Shown here: one piece after another, positions 36,150 to 45,480 of the stretch
How the letters are laid out: each line of letters opens with the position of its first letter
Position numbering within the stretch: position 1 is the first letter of the stretch
Origin: Elusimicrobiota bacterium
GTDB lineage: Bacteria > Elusimicrobiota > Elusimicrobia > UBA1565 > UBA9628
Reading direction: 5' to 3'
Assembly (NCBI GenBank): GCA_027451985.1
Contig: DAIDHS010000020.1
Coordinates: 1 to 50,072 of the forward strand
DNA length: 50,072 nucleotides
The notes under the pieces: model-generated
What the model was told of the DNA's origin: nothing
Databases searched by the model: none
What the model saw: the letters and a program-made list of their open reading frames with translations, nothing else
Position numbers and translations under genes: made by a program

Positions 36150-38531
36150 CTATCGGGTCTTCGTGCCCGCGAGGTTAGCGGAGACGCCCAGGCTCTTGGC
36201 TGAGGGCTTGCCGATCATGTCCGCCAGCACGTGCGCGGCTTCCTCAAGGACGAAGTCGGTCGGAGGGGGCGCGTGCGCGTAGCTTTTAGCGGAGGCGGAG
36301 GACGAGGAGACGGAGAACGCCGCGGCCTTGGAAGCCGAACTCGGCAAGGGCGCGGAAACGGACGCCGCGGGCTCTGGGGCCGGAGAAGCGGCGCTCTTGT
36401 CCGCCGCGCCCGCGGCCGTCGAGGTCGAGACCAGCGGGTTGATGCCCGCGATGACGTCCTCAAGCGTGACGTTCGTGATGGTGAAAGGGACCGGCGGTCG
36501 GGAGGCGCGCTCCTTCTTGCGCGCTTCTTCCCGGGCCTCTGCGGCCTTCTGCTCATCCAGGCGGACCGCGTAGTTGAGGGACACGCTCTTGTCCTGCTTG
36601 TGCTTCATGTAGAGCGCGATGTCCTGGCGCACGTAGGCGAAGTCGGTCGAGACCGCGACGCGCTCTTGGGAGGCTTTGCGCAGCGCGTCTATTTCTTTCG
36701 CGTCGACGTCGTTCTTGGGTTCGTAGACGGCAGGCGCGATGTGATCGTAAGGGAGCGCGTTGGGAAGCGAGGACTCGGTCATGTCCAGCTCGTCGTCCAA
36801 GGACGGTAGCTGGATGTCGGGCGTCACGCCGCGATTCTGAGTCGATCCGCCGGAGACGCGGTAGAATTTTTGGATGGTGATCTTGAGCGCGCCGGGGTTG
36901 TCCTTGCGCATGGACCAGGGCAGATAGTCCGCCAGATCGACCACGGACTGGACCGTGCCTTTGCCGAAGGTGCTCTTCTCCCCGACCACGACCGCGCGGC
37001 GGTAGTCCTGCAGGGCCGCGGTCACGATTTCGGAGGCCGAGGCGGAGGCGCGCGTGGTCAAGACCACCATGGGGCCCGTGTATTCGGGCTGGGACTCGGG
37101 CGCGCGCAGGACTTCGACGCGGCCCTGGGAATCTCTTACTTGAACGACCGGGCCCGGGCCGTCGAAGAGTCCGGCCATGGTGACGGCCTCGGCCAGCGAT
37201 CCGCCGCCGTCGTTGCGCAAGTCCAGAATGAGCCCGGCGATGTTTTGCTTCTCGAGATAGGCGACCAGGCGGCTGACGTCCCTGGTGGCGCTGGTGCGCC
37301 CGTCAGGGCGCATGTCGGCGTAAAAAGAGGGAAGATAGACCACGCCCAGACGCTCGGTTTTGCCGTTCTCGAGCGGCCAGGTGATGACCTGAGCGCGGGC
37401 CTCTTGGTCCTTGAGCTTGATGACTTCGCGGATGATGTTCACGACTACGCGCGTCGCCGGATCAATGGCGTCGGCCGGGATGAGGCGCAGGCGCACCAAG
37501 GTGCCCTTTTCGCCGCGGATCATGTTCACGACGTCGTCCAGGCGCATGCCGACGACGTCCACGAAAGGGCCCTCGCCCTGGGCCACGCCCACGATGCGGT
37601 CGTTGGGATGGATTTGCTTGGATTTGTCCGCCGGGCCGCCCGGAACCAGGGAGACGATTTTAGCGTAGCCTCCATCGGAACTTAAGACCGCGCCGATGCC
37701 CACCAGGGATAGGCGCATGCTGATGTCGAAATTCGCTTCGGTCGAGGCCGCCATGTAGTCGCTATGTGGATCGTAGGTGCCGGTCAAAGCCGTCAGGTAG
37801 GCCTGCAGGACGTCGCTGGAGGCGAACTCCTTGTAGTAGGTCAGCAGGCGCTCGTAGCGCCGAGCCACGTCTTTGATCTGGTCCTCGGGCTTGACCTTGT
37901 CGAGCATCTCCTCGAGCACGTCATCCTTGAGGCGCTTCCTCCAAAGTTTCCTGGCGTCGCGCTCATCGGCGGGCCAGGGCAGTTTCTCCCGGTCCAGAAC
38001 CACGCTCTCGTTTTTCTTGAAGTCGAAGATGCTTTCGGGCGAGACCGCGGCCGAAGCGGAAGAAGCCAGGACCCGGTTCATGGCGGACAAGGCGGTGGTT
38101 GAGGATTTCCCCCCCGCCATTTTCCCGGCCGGGGCGGCATGAAGGGTTCGCCGCACGAATCGCACGCGCTCGCGCACACGCTCCATGAAGCGGTTGAAGA
38201 TGAAGTAGGCGGGTCCGATGTCTCCCGCGCGGACCATCTGGGCCATGTCATCGCCGAAGCGCGCCTGGAACTCGGCGACGTCCGAGCGCAGGAAGAACAT
38301 CTTGTCGGGATCGAAATTCTGCAGGTAGAGCTTAAGCATGTCCCGCGATGTAGCGGCGTCCAGGGGCTTGTGCTCGTAATGGTCCTGCTCCAGGATGCGG
38401 GCCACGATTTGGCCGATGACGGGGCCGTCCTGGCTCGGCTCCAGGGGCTTCTTGGGCGCCGTCTTGGCGGAGGCCAATGAGGGAAAAAGCAGGACTGCGC
38501 AGAAGAGGAGGAGCGAAAAGGGCTTTTTCAA
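36150..38531 (-). CDS. prc: Tail-specific (C-terminal processing) protease, Prc/Tsp type
   Basis: Prc is a periplasmic S41 serine protease that degrades proteins by their C-termini. Counting from the TTG at 38531, the 793-residue product starts with a signal peptide ([16 protein letters not shown]). It has a helical N-terminal domain with [10 protein letters not shown], a PDZ domain (about 270-360) with [29 protein letters not shown], and the Ser/Lys dyad at about 498 and 524 ([17 protein letters not shown]). A Ser/Ala-rich tail closes it. A GTG at 38546 is an equally possible start; it would overlap the upstream gene. No clear Shine-Dalgarno settles this. Confidence 0.88.
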   Translation of the reverse strand: MKKPFSLLLFCAVLLFPSLASAKTAPKKPLEPSQDGPVIGQIVARILEQDHYEHKPLDAATSRDMLKLYLQNFDPDKMFFLRSDVAEFQARFGDDMAQMVRAGDIGPAYFIFNRFMERVRERVRFVRRTLHAAPAGKMAGGKSSTTALSAMNRVLASSASAAVSPESIFDFKKNESVVLDREKLPWPADERDARKLWRKRLKDDVLEEMLDKVKPEDQIKDVARRYERLLTYYKEFASSDVLQAYLTALTGTYDPHSDYMAASTEANFDISMRLSLVGIGAVLSSDGGYAKIVSLVPGGPADKSKQIHPNDRIVGVAQGEGPFVDVVGMRLDDVVNMIRGEKGTLVRLRLIPADAIDPATRVVVNIIREVIKLKDQEARAQVITWPLENGKTERLGVVYLPSFYADMRPDGRTSATRDVSRLVAYLEKQNIAGLILDLRNDGGGSLAEAVTMAGLFDGPGPVVQVRDSQGRVEVLRAPESQPEYTGPMVVLTTRASASASEIVTAALQDYRRAVVVGEKSTFGKGTVQSVVDLADYLPWSMRKDNPGALKITIQKFYRVSGGSTQNRGVTPDIQLPSLDDELDMTESSLPNALPYDHIAPAVYEPKNDVDAKEIDALRKASQERVAVSTDFAYVRQDIALYMKHKQDKSVSLNYAVRLDEQKAAEAREEARKKERASRPPVPFTITNVTLEDVIAGINPLVSTSTAAGAADKSAASPAPEPAASVSAPLPSSASKAAAFSVSSSSASAKSYAHAPPPTDFVLEEAAHVLADMIGKPSAKSLGVSANLAGTKTR

Positions 38532-38535
38532 CGCG

Positions 38536-39000
38536 CTATTGGGCACGTCCCGCGAGAATTTTACGCATTTCCTTAAGGAACTCGATCGTCTTGGGCAAAT
38601 TACCATACGGAATGCGCACCCCCTTCTTCGACCAACCTTTGTACGACTGATCCTCGACCCACTCGCGCAAATCCACGCCGGTGGCGTCCTTGAATATGGT
38701 CACGCGAACGACGAGCTCGATGCCCATGCGCCGAGGGATGCGCGCCAACTCTTTCTCGGCCAGAGCCTGGGGCTCGGCGGGCAAAGACGACAAGGCCTGG
38801 ATGACGCCCTCCAAGGCCGCGGCGTTGAGCGTGATGCCGGCCTTCGTCGGCCCCGAGTAGTGATCCCCTTTGATGAAGGAGCGGATGGAGCCGTAGCGGT
38901 GGCCGCGGTACTCGTCCACGTAGAAGCGGATTTGCGTGACGTCCGAGACGGCGATGGAGCCGATGTCCTTGAGGGGCTTGAATTCCTGGCTTTGGGGCAT
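38536..39000 (-). CDS. Protein with two tandem PC4-like single-stranded-DNA-binding domains
   Basis: The 154-residue product has two copies of a pattern like transcription coactivator p15/PC4. The first (about residues 12-70) contains GSIRSFIKGDHYSGPTKAGITLN and the second (about 95-145) VDLREWVEDQSYKGWSKKGVRI. PC4 domains usually form a dimer of single copies that binds single-stranded DNA; here two copies in one chain could form a pseudo-dimer. I infer nucleic-acid binding from pattern only. ATG at 39000 is chosen over an in-frame GTG at 39012. It heads an operon with prc, clpB and the nucleotidase-like gene. Confidence 0.7.
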   Translation of the reverse strand: MPQSQEFKPLKDIGSIAVSDVTQIRFYVDEYRGHRYGSIRSFIKGDHYSGPTKAGITLNAAALEGVIQALSSLPAEPQALAEKELARIPRRMGIELVVRVTIFKDATGVDLREWVEDQSYKGWSKKGVRIPYGNLPKTIEFLKEMRKILAGRAQ

Positions 39001-39060
39001 GGTGGTCTTCACCGTTCGATCAAGACTACCAAAATCCTAGAGATTTTTCATCCCAAGGGC

Positions 39061-39066
39061 TATAAT
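39061..39066 (+). promoter_or_regulatory. Candidate -10 box of the CNNM-CBS-EIIA gene
   Basis: A perfect TATAAT ends 8 bases before the ATG at 39075. No good -35 box lies 16-18 bases upstream. The gap also contains a Shine-Dalgarno-like ggaaagg, which would be lost from the transcript if the start point were at 39072-39074. The call is tentative for this reason. Confidence 0.35.
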
Positions 39067-39074
39067 GGAAAGGC

Positions 39075-40586
39075 ATGAGCGCCTGGGTGTGGCTGCCCAT
39101 TTTCCTAATTCTCATCAACGGCACCTTTGTCTTAATCGAGTACTCCCTTTTGCGCGTGAGGCCCTCGCGCCTTGAAATTTTGGCCCGGCGGGGCAGCGCC
39201 GCCGCCAAGATCGCCCAAGAGATGCAGGCGCGCTTCGACTACTACCTGGCCGCCATTCAGGTGGGACTCATCTTGACCGCCCTGGCCTTGGGCCGCTTGG
39301 GGGAGCCCATCGTGGCGGCGTGGGTGCAGGAGCATTTCCCCGGGGCCGTCGCGGCATGGCTTGGCCCTCGCTGGGACGCCGCCATCGCCTTCATCTCGGC
39401 TTTGGCCGCGCTCGCTTTCGTGATGTCCGTCTTCGGCGAGCTTTTGCCGCGCGCCGTCGCCTTGCGCCGGGCCGAGGCCGTGGCGCTGTGGGGGGCCTAC
39501 CCGTTGAGGATTTTCGCGGGGGCGTTCCGCCCCGCCGTGTCCCTGATGACGTTCTCTTCGCGCGGGATTCTAAAACTTTTAGGCCTCTCCGGCCCCGCGT
39601 CCTCCGAGACGTCATTGTCTGCGGAAGAGATGCGCGTGCTCATCGGCGAAACCCAGGAGAAGGGCGCCCTGGCCCTGGAGCAGCTTTTTTTGCTGGAAAA
39701 CCTTTTCGATTTCGGCAAAGCCGTGGCCGCGGACGCCATGGTGCCGCGTGAGAAAATCGCCGCCCTCTCCTTGGCCGAGCCTTGGCCCGTCAATCTGGGT
39801 GTCATCCGCGCGCGGCGATTTTCCCGATATCCTATTTACGAAAGCGACTTGGATTCAACCCTGGGTCTGGTTCACGTCAAAGACGTTTTCCTGACGCAGG
39901 ACGGATCGGGCCCGCCGGACTTGCGCCGCCTAAAGCGCGAGCTCATGAGCGTCTCGGAGACCGAGTCTTTGGAGAAGCTGGTCAAAATCCTGCCCGATCG
40001 CGGGGTCCACATGGCGCTGGTGCGCAACGCCCTGGGCCGCGTGGCGGGACTCATCACGCTTGAGGACATCATTGAGGAGCTGGTCGGCGAAGTGCATGAC
40101 GAGTTCGACTTGCCCCAGGCTTGGTCCTTCATGGACGTGGTCTCGCGCAAGTCCGTGGCGGTGCACCTGCAGGCCGCGGACCGCGCCGCGGCGGTGCGCC
40201 GCGTCATGAGCCTTTTGGAAAAAGCGCACCCGGGGATTATTCCCGCGGACGCGCTTTCCGCGGTCTTGGAGCGCGAGGGACGGCTCTCCAGCTGCATCGG
40301 GCGCGGCGTGGCCGTGCCGCACGCGCGCCTGGCTTCCATGGACCGGGGTCTGGTCGCGGTCGGGCGTTTCCACAAGCCCGTCGATTTCGGCGGCGACAAA
40401 GGGCCGGTCCGCCTGGTGTTTCTGGCGCTGACTCCCTCTTCGCACCCGGTCCTTCAGATCCGCATCCTTTCCCGCATCGCGTCCTTGGTCGCCAACGAGA
40501 ACCTGCGCCGCAAGCTGCTCCACGCGCCGTCAGCGGAAAGCCTCTTCGACATCTTGCGCACCGCCGACACCATGCTGGCCGACTAG
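39075..40586 (+). CDS. CNNM-CBS membrane protein fused to a PTS EIIA domain
   Basis: The 503-residue product starts with a CNNM (DUF21) transmembrane domain (about residues 1-170), with VFGELLPRAVALRRAE as in magnesium or cobalt efflux proteins of the CorB/CorC kind. A CBS pair follows (about 220-335) with ADAMVPREKIAAL and VAGLITLEDIIEELVGEVHDEFD. Such proteins normally end in a CorC_HlyC domain. Here residues 350-495 match PTS EIIA of the fructose/nitrogen type, including the phosphorylatable His416 in GVAVPHARL and VFLALTPSSHPVLQIRILSRIASL. It could couple PTS phosphorylation to ion transport; this is inference. Confidence 0.88.
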   Translation: MSAWVWLPIFLILINGTFVLIEYSLLRVRPSRLEILARRGSAAAKIAQEMQARFDYYLAAIQVGLILTALALGRLGEPIVAAWVQEHFPGAVAAWLGPRWDAAIAFISALAALAFVMSVFGELLPRAVALRRAEAVALWGAYPLRIFAGAFRPAVSLMTFSSRGILKLLGLSGPASSETSLSAEEMRVLIGETQEKGALALEQLFLLENLFDFGKAVAADAMVPREKIAALSLAEPWPVNLGVIRARRFSRYPIYESDLDSTLGLVHVKDVFLTQDGSGPPDLRRLKRELMSVSETESLEKLVKILPDRGVHMALVRNALGRVAGLITLEDIIEELVGEVHDEFDLPQAWSFMDVVSRKSVAVHLQAADRAAAVRRVMSLLEKAHPGIIPADALSAVLEREGRLSSCIGRGVAVPHARLASMDRGLVAVGRFHKPVDFGGDKGPVRLVFLALTPSSHPVLQIRILSRIASLVANENLRRKLLHAPSAESLFDILRTADTMLAD

Positions 40587-40610
40587 CCCGCGCGCCGCGC
40601 GGCTGTTTTT
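40585..40610 (+). terminator. Probable intrinsic terminator after the CNNM-EIIA gene
   Basis: A GC-rich hairpin begins in the stop codon: agcc, a bulged c, gcgc, a 3-base loop gcc, then gcgcggct. It is followed by gttttt. Eight base pairs with one bulge and five Ts fit a Rho-independent terminator. Confidence 0.6.
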
Positions 40611-40625
40611 GTAAGATAGGATTCT

Positions 40626-41657
40626 ATGGCGGCGACCGGGAGACCTTCTCTTTTCCTCGACGCCTGCCGCCGGCGCCCGACGCCCCGCCCGCCCGTCTGG
40701 TTCATGCGCCAAGCGGGGCGCTACATGAAGGACTACCGAGATCTGCGCGCCAAGCACTCCATTTTGGAGCTGGCCAAGACGCCCGAGCTGGCCTGCGCCG
40801 TGACCCTGCAGCCAGTGCGCCGCTTCGGCTTCGACGCGGCGATTTTGTTCTCCGACATCCTCCTGCCCCTGGAGCCCATGGGCGCGCGCCTGCGTTTCGC
40901 TCCGGCGCCGATCATCGACAACCCCGTGCGCTCGGCCCGGGACGCCGCGCGCTTGAGGCCCTGCGCGCCTCGCGAGGACTTGTCCCGAGTGCTCAAGGCC
41001 GTTTCGCTTCTGCGCCGGGAGCTTGGCCAAACGCCGCTCATCGGCTTCGTTGGCGCGCCCTTCACTCTTGCCAGCTACCTCATCGAGGGCGGCCCTTCCA
41101 AGGATTTCGTCCGGACCAAGGCTTTCATGAACGCGGAGCCCGCCGCCTGGGCCGGCCTCATGCGTCGGTTGGCCAAAATGGGCGCGGACTATCTCACGGC
41201 GCAGGTCGAGGCGGGTTGTCAGGCCGTACAGATTTTCGACAGCTGGGCCGGGGCTCTCTCGCCCGCGCAGTACCGCGGCAAGGTCCTGCCTTATTCGCGC
41301 GCGCTCGTCGCCGGAGCGCAAAAAAGTGGGGCGCCGATCATCCACTTTGGCACCGGGACGGCTGGATTTTTGCGCGACTTCGCGTCGGCCGGCAGCGACG
41401 CGGTGGGCGTGGACTGGCGCGTGGACTTGGCGCAGGCCTTCAAGACGTGCCGGGGCCAGGCCGTGCAAGGAAACCTCGATCCGGCCGTCCTGGCGGGACC
41501 GTTGCCCGCGCTGAAGAAGGCCGCTGCGGAGATTCTCCGCACCGGCCGCGGTCGCAGGGGGTTCATCTTTAATTTGGGCCACGGCGTTTTGCCCCAGACG
41601 CCGGAGGCCAACGTCTTGGCCGCGGTTGAACTGGTCCGCAGCGCGGGCCGCCCATGA
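40626..41657 (+). CDS. hemE: Uroporphyrinogen III decarboxylase
   Basis: HemE removes the four acetate carboxyls of uroporphyrinogen III to give coproporphyrinogen III. The 343-residue product contains the signature PPVWFMRQAGRYMKDYRDLRAKHS, the FSDILLPLEPMGA segment with the catalytic aspartate, GFVGAPFTLASYLIEGG, and near the end NLGHGVLPQTPEANV. It overlaps hemY by ATGA, so the two haem steps are coupled. A TAAGAT (40612-40617) lies 8 bases before the ATG. Confidence 0.96.
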   Translation: MAATGRPSLFLDACRRRPTPRPPVWFMRQAGRYMKDYRDLRAKHSILELAKTPELACAVTLQPVRRFGFDAAILFSDILLPLEPMGARLRFAPAPIIDNPVRSARDAARLRPCAPREDLSRVLKAVSLLRRELGQTPLIGFVGAPFTLASYLIEGGPSKDFVRTKAFMNAEPAAWAGLMRRLAKMGADYLTAQVEAGCQAVQIFDSWAGALSPAQYRGKVLPYSRALVAGAQKSGAPIIHFGTGTAGFLRDFASAGSDAVGVDWRVDLAQAFKTCRGQAVQGNLDPAVLAGPLPALKKAAAEILRTGRGRRGFIFNLGHGVLPQTPEANVLAAVELVRSAGRP

Positions 41658-43099
41658 CTCGTCGCGAGCCGCGCTCGCGCGATGGCGGATCCAGCGCCTC
41701 CTTGCGTCGGCCCAGGCGCGTCGCGGTTCTGGGCGCCGGCGTCGCCGGCCTCGCCGCAGCCTATGAAGTCTCCCGCGCGGGCGCGCCGGAGCGCGCCCAG
41801 GCGCTGGTCTTGGAGGCGGCGGATCGAGTCGGCGGCAAAGTTTTAAGCGTCTCGCGCGGCGGCGTCATCTACGAGGCCGGGCCGGACTCCTTCATTTCCG
41901 CCAAGCCGGACGTGCTGGATTTGGCCCGGGAGCTGGGCATTTCGGGAGATTTGGCGGCGACCAAGCCCGGATCCTCCTCGGTCTCCATTTATTTCCGCGG
42001 CCGCCTGCGGACGCTGCGCGGCGGGATGTGGCCGCCCAAAGCCTCGGCGCTTTTGAGTTCGGGCCTTTTGAGCTGGCGCGGGCTGGCGCGGCTGGCGCTT
42101 AGCCGCTGGCCGGGGTCCGAAGACCCCGTCGGAACGGACGAGTCTCTGGCGGCGTTCGTGCGCCGCCGCTTCGGCCAAGAGGCGCTTGAGCGCCTGGCCG
42201 ATCCGCTTTTGGCCGGCATCTACGCCGGAGACGCGGAAGAGCTGAGCCTGGAAAGCACCTTCCCCCAAATCAAAACGGCTTTCGCCAAGAACGGCGCCTC
42301 CGCCGCCCGGCCGCCCTGGCGCCCGGCGCCCGGGCAAAGCTTGTTCATGACCTTTCAAGGCGGCCTCTCGCGGCTTCCCGAGGCGCTCTGCGCGGCGCTG
42401 CCCGGCGGGGCGGTGCGCACGGGCGCGCGCGTGCTTGCGCTCTCGCGCCGCGACCGGGAATGGAAGATTGAGACCTCGGCGGGGGACTTCGCTGCCGACG
42501 CCGTCGTGAGCGCTCTTCCGGCCGGCGCCCTGGCGCCCGCGGTCGAGCGCCTCGATCCGGAACTGGCTGCCGTTCTGCGGGAGATTCCCTTCGCCTCCAC
42601 GGCCACGGTGTCCCTGCTTTACGACGATTCCTCACTGCCGGTCAGGCCCGAGGGCTTCGGCTTTTTGGTGCCGCGCAGGGAAGGCAAGGCGGTCTCCGCC
42701 GCGACCTACAGCTCTTCCAAGTTTCCCGGCCGCGCGCCGGAAGGCAAAACGCTGGTACGCTGCTTCGTGGGCGGCGCGGGACGCGGCGCCTGGGCCGAGA
42801 AATCAGAGGAGGATCTGATCCGCCTGGCCTCGGAGGAACTCTCCGAAATCCTGGGCCTGGGCAAGTCCTGCCGGCCCGTGGAGGCCAAGGCTTGGCGCTG
42901 GATTGCGGCCAACCCGCAATACACCGTGGGCCATGCCCTGCGCTTAAAGCGTCTGGAGTCCTGCTTGATGGGACATCCTGGGCTCATCCTGGCGGGCGCC
43001 TCCTACCGCGGCGTGGGCTTGCCCGACTGCGTGCGCTCGGGCCGCGCTGCCGCCCGCGCCGCGCTTTCCCCGCGCGGCGGCTTTCCAGCCGTCGTTTAA
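41654..43099 (+). CDS. hemY: Protoporphyrinogen/coproporphyrinogen oxidase, HemY type
   Basis: This FAD enzyme oxidises the porphyrinogen ring late in haem synthesis. The 481-residue product has the FAD-binding motif AVLGAGVAGLAAAYEVSR (about residues 24-41), GGKVLSVSRGGVIYEAGPDSFI, and the C-terminal FAD segment GLILAGASYRGVGLPDCVRSGR. The length and motifs are of the HemY flavin amine oxidase type, not the HemG flavodoxin type. Whether it acts on coproporphyrinogen or protoporphyrinogen cannot be told here; neither hemH nor hemQ is in the window. Confidence 0.92.
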   Translation: MTRREPRSRDGGSSASLRRPRRVAVLGAGVAGLAAAYEVSRAGAPERAQALVLEAADRVGGKVLSVSRGGVIYEAGPDSFISAKPDVLDLARELGISGDLAATKPGSSSVSIYFRGRLRTLRGGMWPPKASALLSSGLLSWRGLARLALSRWPGSEDPVGTDESLAAFVRRRFGQEALERLADPLLAGIYAGDAEELSLESTFPQIKTAFAKNGASAARPPWRPAPGQSLFMTFQGGLSRLPEALCAALPGGAVRTGARVLALSRRDREWKIETSAGDFAADAVVSALPAGALAPAVERLDPELAAVLREIPFASTATVSLLYDDSSLPVRPEGFGFLVPRREGKAVSAATYSSSKFPGRAPEGKTLVRCFVGGAGRGAWAEKSEEDLIRLASEELSEILGLGKSCRPVEAKAWRWIAANPQYTVGHALRLKRLESCLMGHPGLILAGASYRGVGLPDCVRSGRAAARAALSPRGGFPAVV

Positions 43100-43109
43100 A
43101 GCTCCGGGA

Positions 43110-44420
43110 CTACGCGTAGCGCTGGATCAAAATCGCCGTGAAACCGGCCGCGAGCACGGCCAACGTGGGCAGGAGCATCCGGCAGCGCCCGCGCGCGCTT
43201 TGTGCGGGGCGAAAAAACAGCGGCCAGTTGAGGTTGCTCGCGGCGCTGACCATGGAGGCGAGCACCGCCGCGACGGCCGCGACTTGCTCACCGACCTGGC
43301 CGCGCGCACCCAGGTTTGCGGCCGAGGCGACGGCGCTCGCGCTGCTGAAAATCCCGCCCGCGAGGCTCGCCCCGAAGAATCCTGAGCGGCCAATGTGCCG
43401 CTCGGCCAGCACGCCCGCGGCCTCGATGGCGAAGAAGAGCGCGGCGAAAGCGGAGAGCCGCCGCAGTGAGATTGGCGAGGAGATTTTAAGCTCGAAGCCC
43501 TGGCGCGGGCCGTCGGACTGAAGCTTGGCGAAGAGCAGGGCCGTCGCGGCCATGGCCAAAAGCGGGGCGGCGGCGAAGCGCGCGGAAGAGGGGTAGAGCA
43601 GCGCCAGGAGCAGCAGGTTGCGCGAGAACATGGCAAAGACCGTCAGCAGCGATGCCGCGGCCAGGACGGGCTCGGCGGCTTCGCTTAGCCCGCCCAAGGC
43701 GGCGGTCAGCTCCGCGACGGTGGCCGTGCTGTTGACCAAGCCGCCCAGGATGGCGGTGTAGTGGAATCCGCGCGTGCTCCAAAGCCGCAGGAGCACGTAG
43801 TTGACGAAGCCGATGCTGGCGATGACGATGATGGTGACCCAGAACTCGCGGGGATTTAAAAGCCCCCACGGATCGATGAGGCGGTCGGGCAGAATCGGGT
43901 AGATGACGAAGCTCAGGAGGCCCAGGAGCACGGCGCTGCGGATCTCCTCGGGGCGCAAGCGGCTTGCGAAGTTGGTGAGTTCCACCTTCCAAGTGAGCAA
44001 AATGGTGGTCAAAATCGCCGCGGCCACGGGCTCGAAGAGACGGCCCTGCCCGATGAGCACGCCCAGCACGAAGGTCAGCACCAGGACCACGGAGGTGGTC
44101 ACCTCCAGGGTCTTGTCCAGCAGCAGGCGGCGTATATTAAGGAAAGCGATGAGCACCAGCACGCCGGCCAGGGCGGCGATGGAAAAAGCGATGGATAAAA
44201 GCGCGCTGAGCATGCCCAAAAGCGCCGTGATGGCGAAGGTGCGCGCACCCGCGTCTTTGTTGGACCACTCGCGCTCAAGGCCGATCAAGAGCCCCGCGCC
44301 CAAAGACAACAATAGACGCAGCGCCATGTCTTGGGCGGAGATGGGGATGGGCACGGAAAGTAGTATCTCCCCAGCGGCCAGAATTGTCAAGTCCAGCGCT
44401 GTTATGCCATAGTGAGACAT
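43110..44420 (-). CDS. MgtC/SapB and DUF4010 family membrane protein
   Basis: The product (436 residues from ATG 44420) is polytopic, with about a dozen hydrophobic segments. The N-terminal part has the MgtC-like motif GAGLLIGLEREWSNKDAGARTFAITALLG; the C-terminal part has DUF4010 features such as YTAILGGLVNSTATVAEL and SGFFGASLAGGIFSSASAVAS. The role of this family is not well known; magnesium or small-molecule homeostasis is usually assumed. An alternative start at 44327 (MALRLLLSLGAGLLIGLERE) fits many relatives better and would leave about 90 bases for promoters. The start is therefore uncertain. Confidence 0.82.
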   Translation of the reverse strand: MSHYGITALDLTILAAGEILLSVPIPISAQDMALRLLLSLGAGLLIGLEREWSNKDAGARTFAITALLGMLSALLSIAFSIAALAGVLVLIAFLNIRRLLLDKTLEVTTSVVLVLTFVLGVLIGQGRLFEPVAAAILTTILLTWKVELTNFASRLRPEEIRSAVLLGLLSFVIYPILPDRLIDPWGLLNPREFWVTIIVIASIGFVNYVLLRLWSTRGFHYTAILGGLVNSTATVAELTAALGGLSEAAEPVLAAASLLTVFAMFSRNLLLLALLYPSSARFAAAPLLAMAATALLFAKLQSDGPRQGFELKISSPISLRRLSAFAALFFAIEAAGVLAERHIGRSGFFGASLAGGIFSSASAVASAANLGARGQVGEQVAAVAAVLASMVSAASNLNWPLFFRPAQSARGRCRMLLPTLAVLAAGFTAILIQRYA

Positions 44421-45456
44421 GGATGTGTCCAAGGCCGCGGCTGTTTTAAAAAGGCTTAAGGCTCCGCACTTCCGCCTCGCCCAGTTGCGCCAAGCGGTGT
44501 TCCGCGATGCGCAGGACTCCTACGAGGCGATGACCACCCTGCCCGAGGAACTGCGCCGCGCCTTGTCCGCGGAGGTCCCGATTTTGCGCCTCTCGCCCGC
44601 CCTTGTCCGCGCCTCCGCGGACGGCCTGTGCCGCAAGGCTCTTTTGCGGCTTCACGACGGTCTCAAGATCGAGACCGTGCTTCTGCGCCCGAGCTCCCGG
44701 CGCTGGACCGTGTGCATTTCCAGCCAGGCCGGCTGCGCGGTGGCCTGCACGTTCTGCGCCACGGGCCTGATGGGGCTCGCGCGCAATTTGACCGCCGAGG
44801 AAATCTCGGATCAGGTTCTTTTTTGGAAGCAGCTGATGCGCCGGGAAAAAATCGCGGGCGGCGAGGCGGGGCCGGACAATGTCGTCTACATGGGCATGGG
44901 CGAGCCCTTCGCCAACTATGAGCCCGTGGCCCAGAGCCTGCGCGCGCTCATGGATCAGACGCAGTTCGGTTTGGGCGCGAGGCACATCTCGGTCTCCACT
45001 TCCGGCATCGCGCCTAAAATCGAGCGTTTCGCCGAGGATTTTCCCCAGGTGAACTTGGCGCTGTCCTTGCACGCGGCCGAGGATTCGTTGCGGACGAAGC
45101 TGGTGCCCATGAACAGGGCCTATCCCCTGGAAAGCCTGGCCGCGTCTTTGCGCGCCTACCTGGAGCGGACCGGGCGAAAAATTTTCGTGGAGTACGTGCT
45201 TTTGCGCGGAGAGAACGACCGGCCTCAAGACGCCCGCAGCCTTGCGGACTATCTGCGCTCCATCGGGCCCTTAGAGCGCCTGCACGTGAACCTCATCGCC
45301 TTCAACCAGACCGATACGCCGCACCAAGCGCCGCCCGAGGCCGAGGCCCGGCGCTTCCAAGCTCTCTTGCGCCGCGATGGAATTCCGACGACATTGCGCC
45401 AGAATTTGGGCCAGGACATCAACGGCGCCTGCGGCCAGCTGTTGGCCAAGAACTAA
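44419..45456 (+). CDS. rlmN: Dual-specificity RNA methyltransferase RlmN
   Basis: RlmN is a radical SAM enzyme that makes m2A in 23S rRNA A2503 and in some tRNAs. The 345-residue product has the N-terminal accessory domain (PHFRLAQLRQAVF, EAMTTLPEELRRAL), the radical SAM cysteines in CAVACTFCATG, MGMGEPFANYEPV, STSGIAPKIERFAED, LALSLHA and VEYVLLRGENDR. The mechanistic C-terminal cysteine is in NGACGQLLAKN. Its ATG (44419-44421) overlaps the divergent gene's possible ATG by 2 bases. Confidence 0.96.
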   Translation: MDVSKAAAVLKRLKAPHFRLAQLRQAVFRDAQDSYEAMTTLPEELRRALSAEVPILRLSPALVRASADGLCRKALLRLHDGLKIETVLLRPSSRRWTVCISSQAGCAVACTFCATGLMGLARNLTAEEISDQVLFWKQLMRREKIAGGEAGPDNVVYMGMGEPFANYEPVAQSLRALMDQTQFGLGARHISVSTSGIAPKIERFAEDFPQVNLALSLHAAEDSLRTKLVPMNRAYPLESLAASLRAYLERTGRKIFVEYVLLRGENDRPQDARSLADYLRSIGPLERLHVNLIAFNQTDTPHQAPPEAEARRFQALLRRDGIPTTLRQNLGQDINGACGQLLAKN

Positions 45457-45480
45457 AGCGCTTCCTTAATATATAAAACG

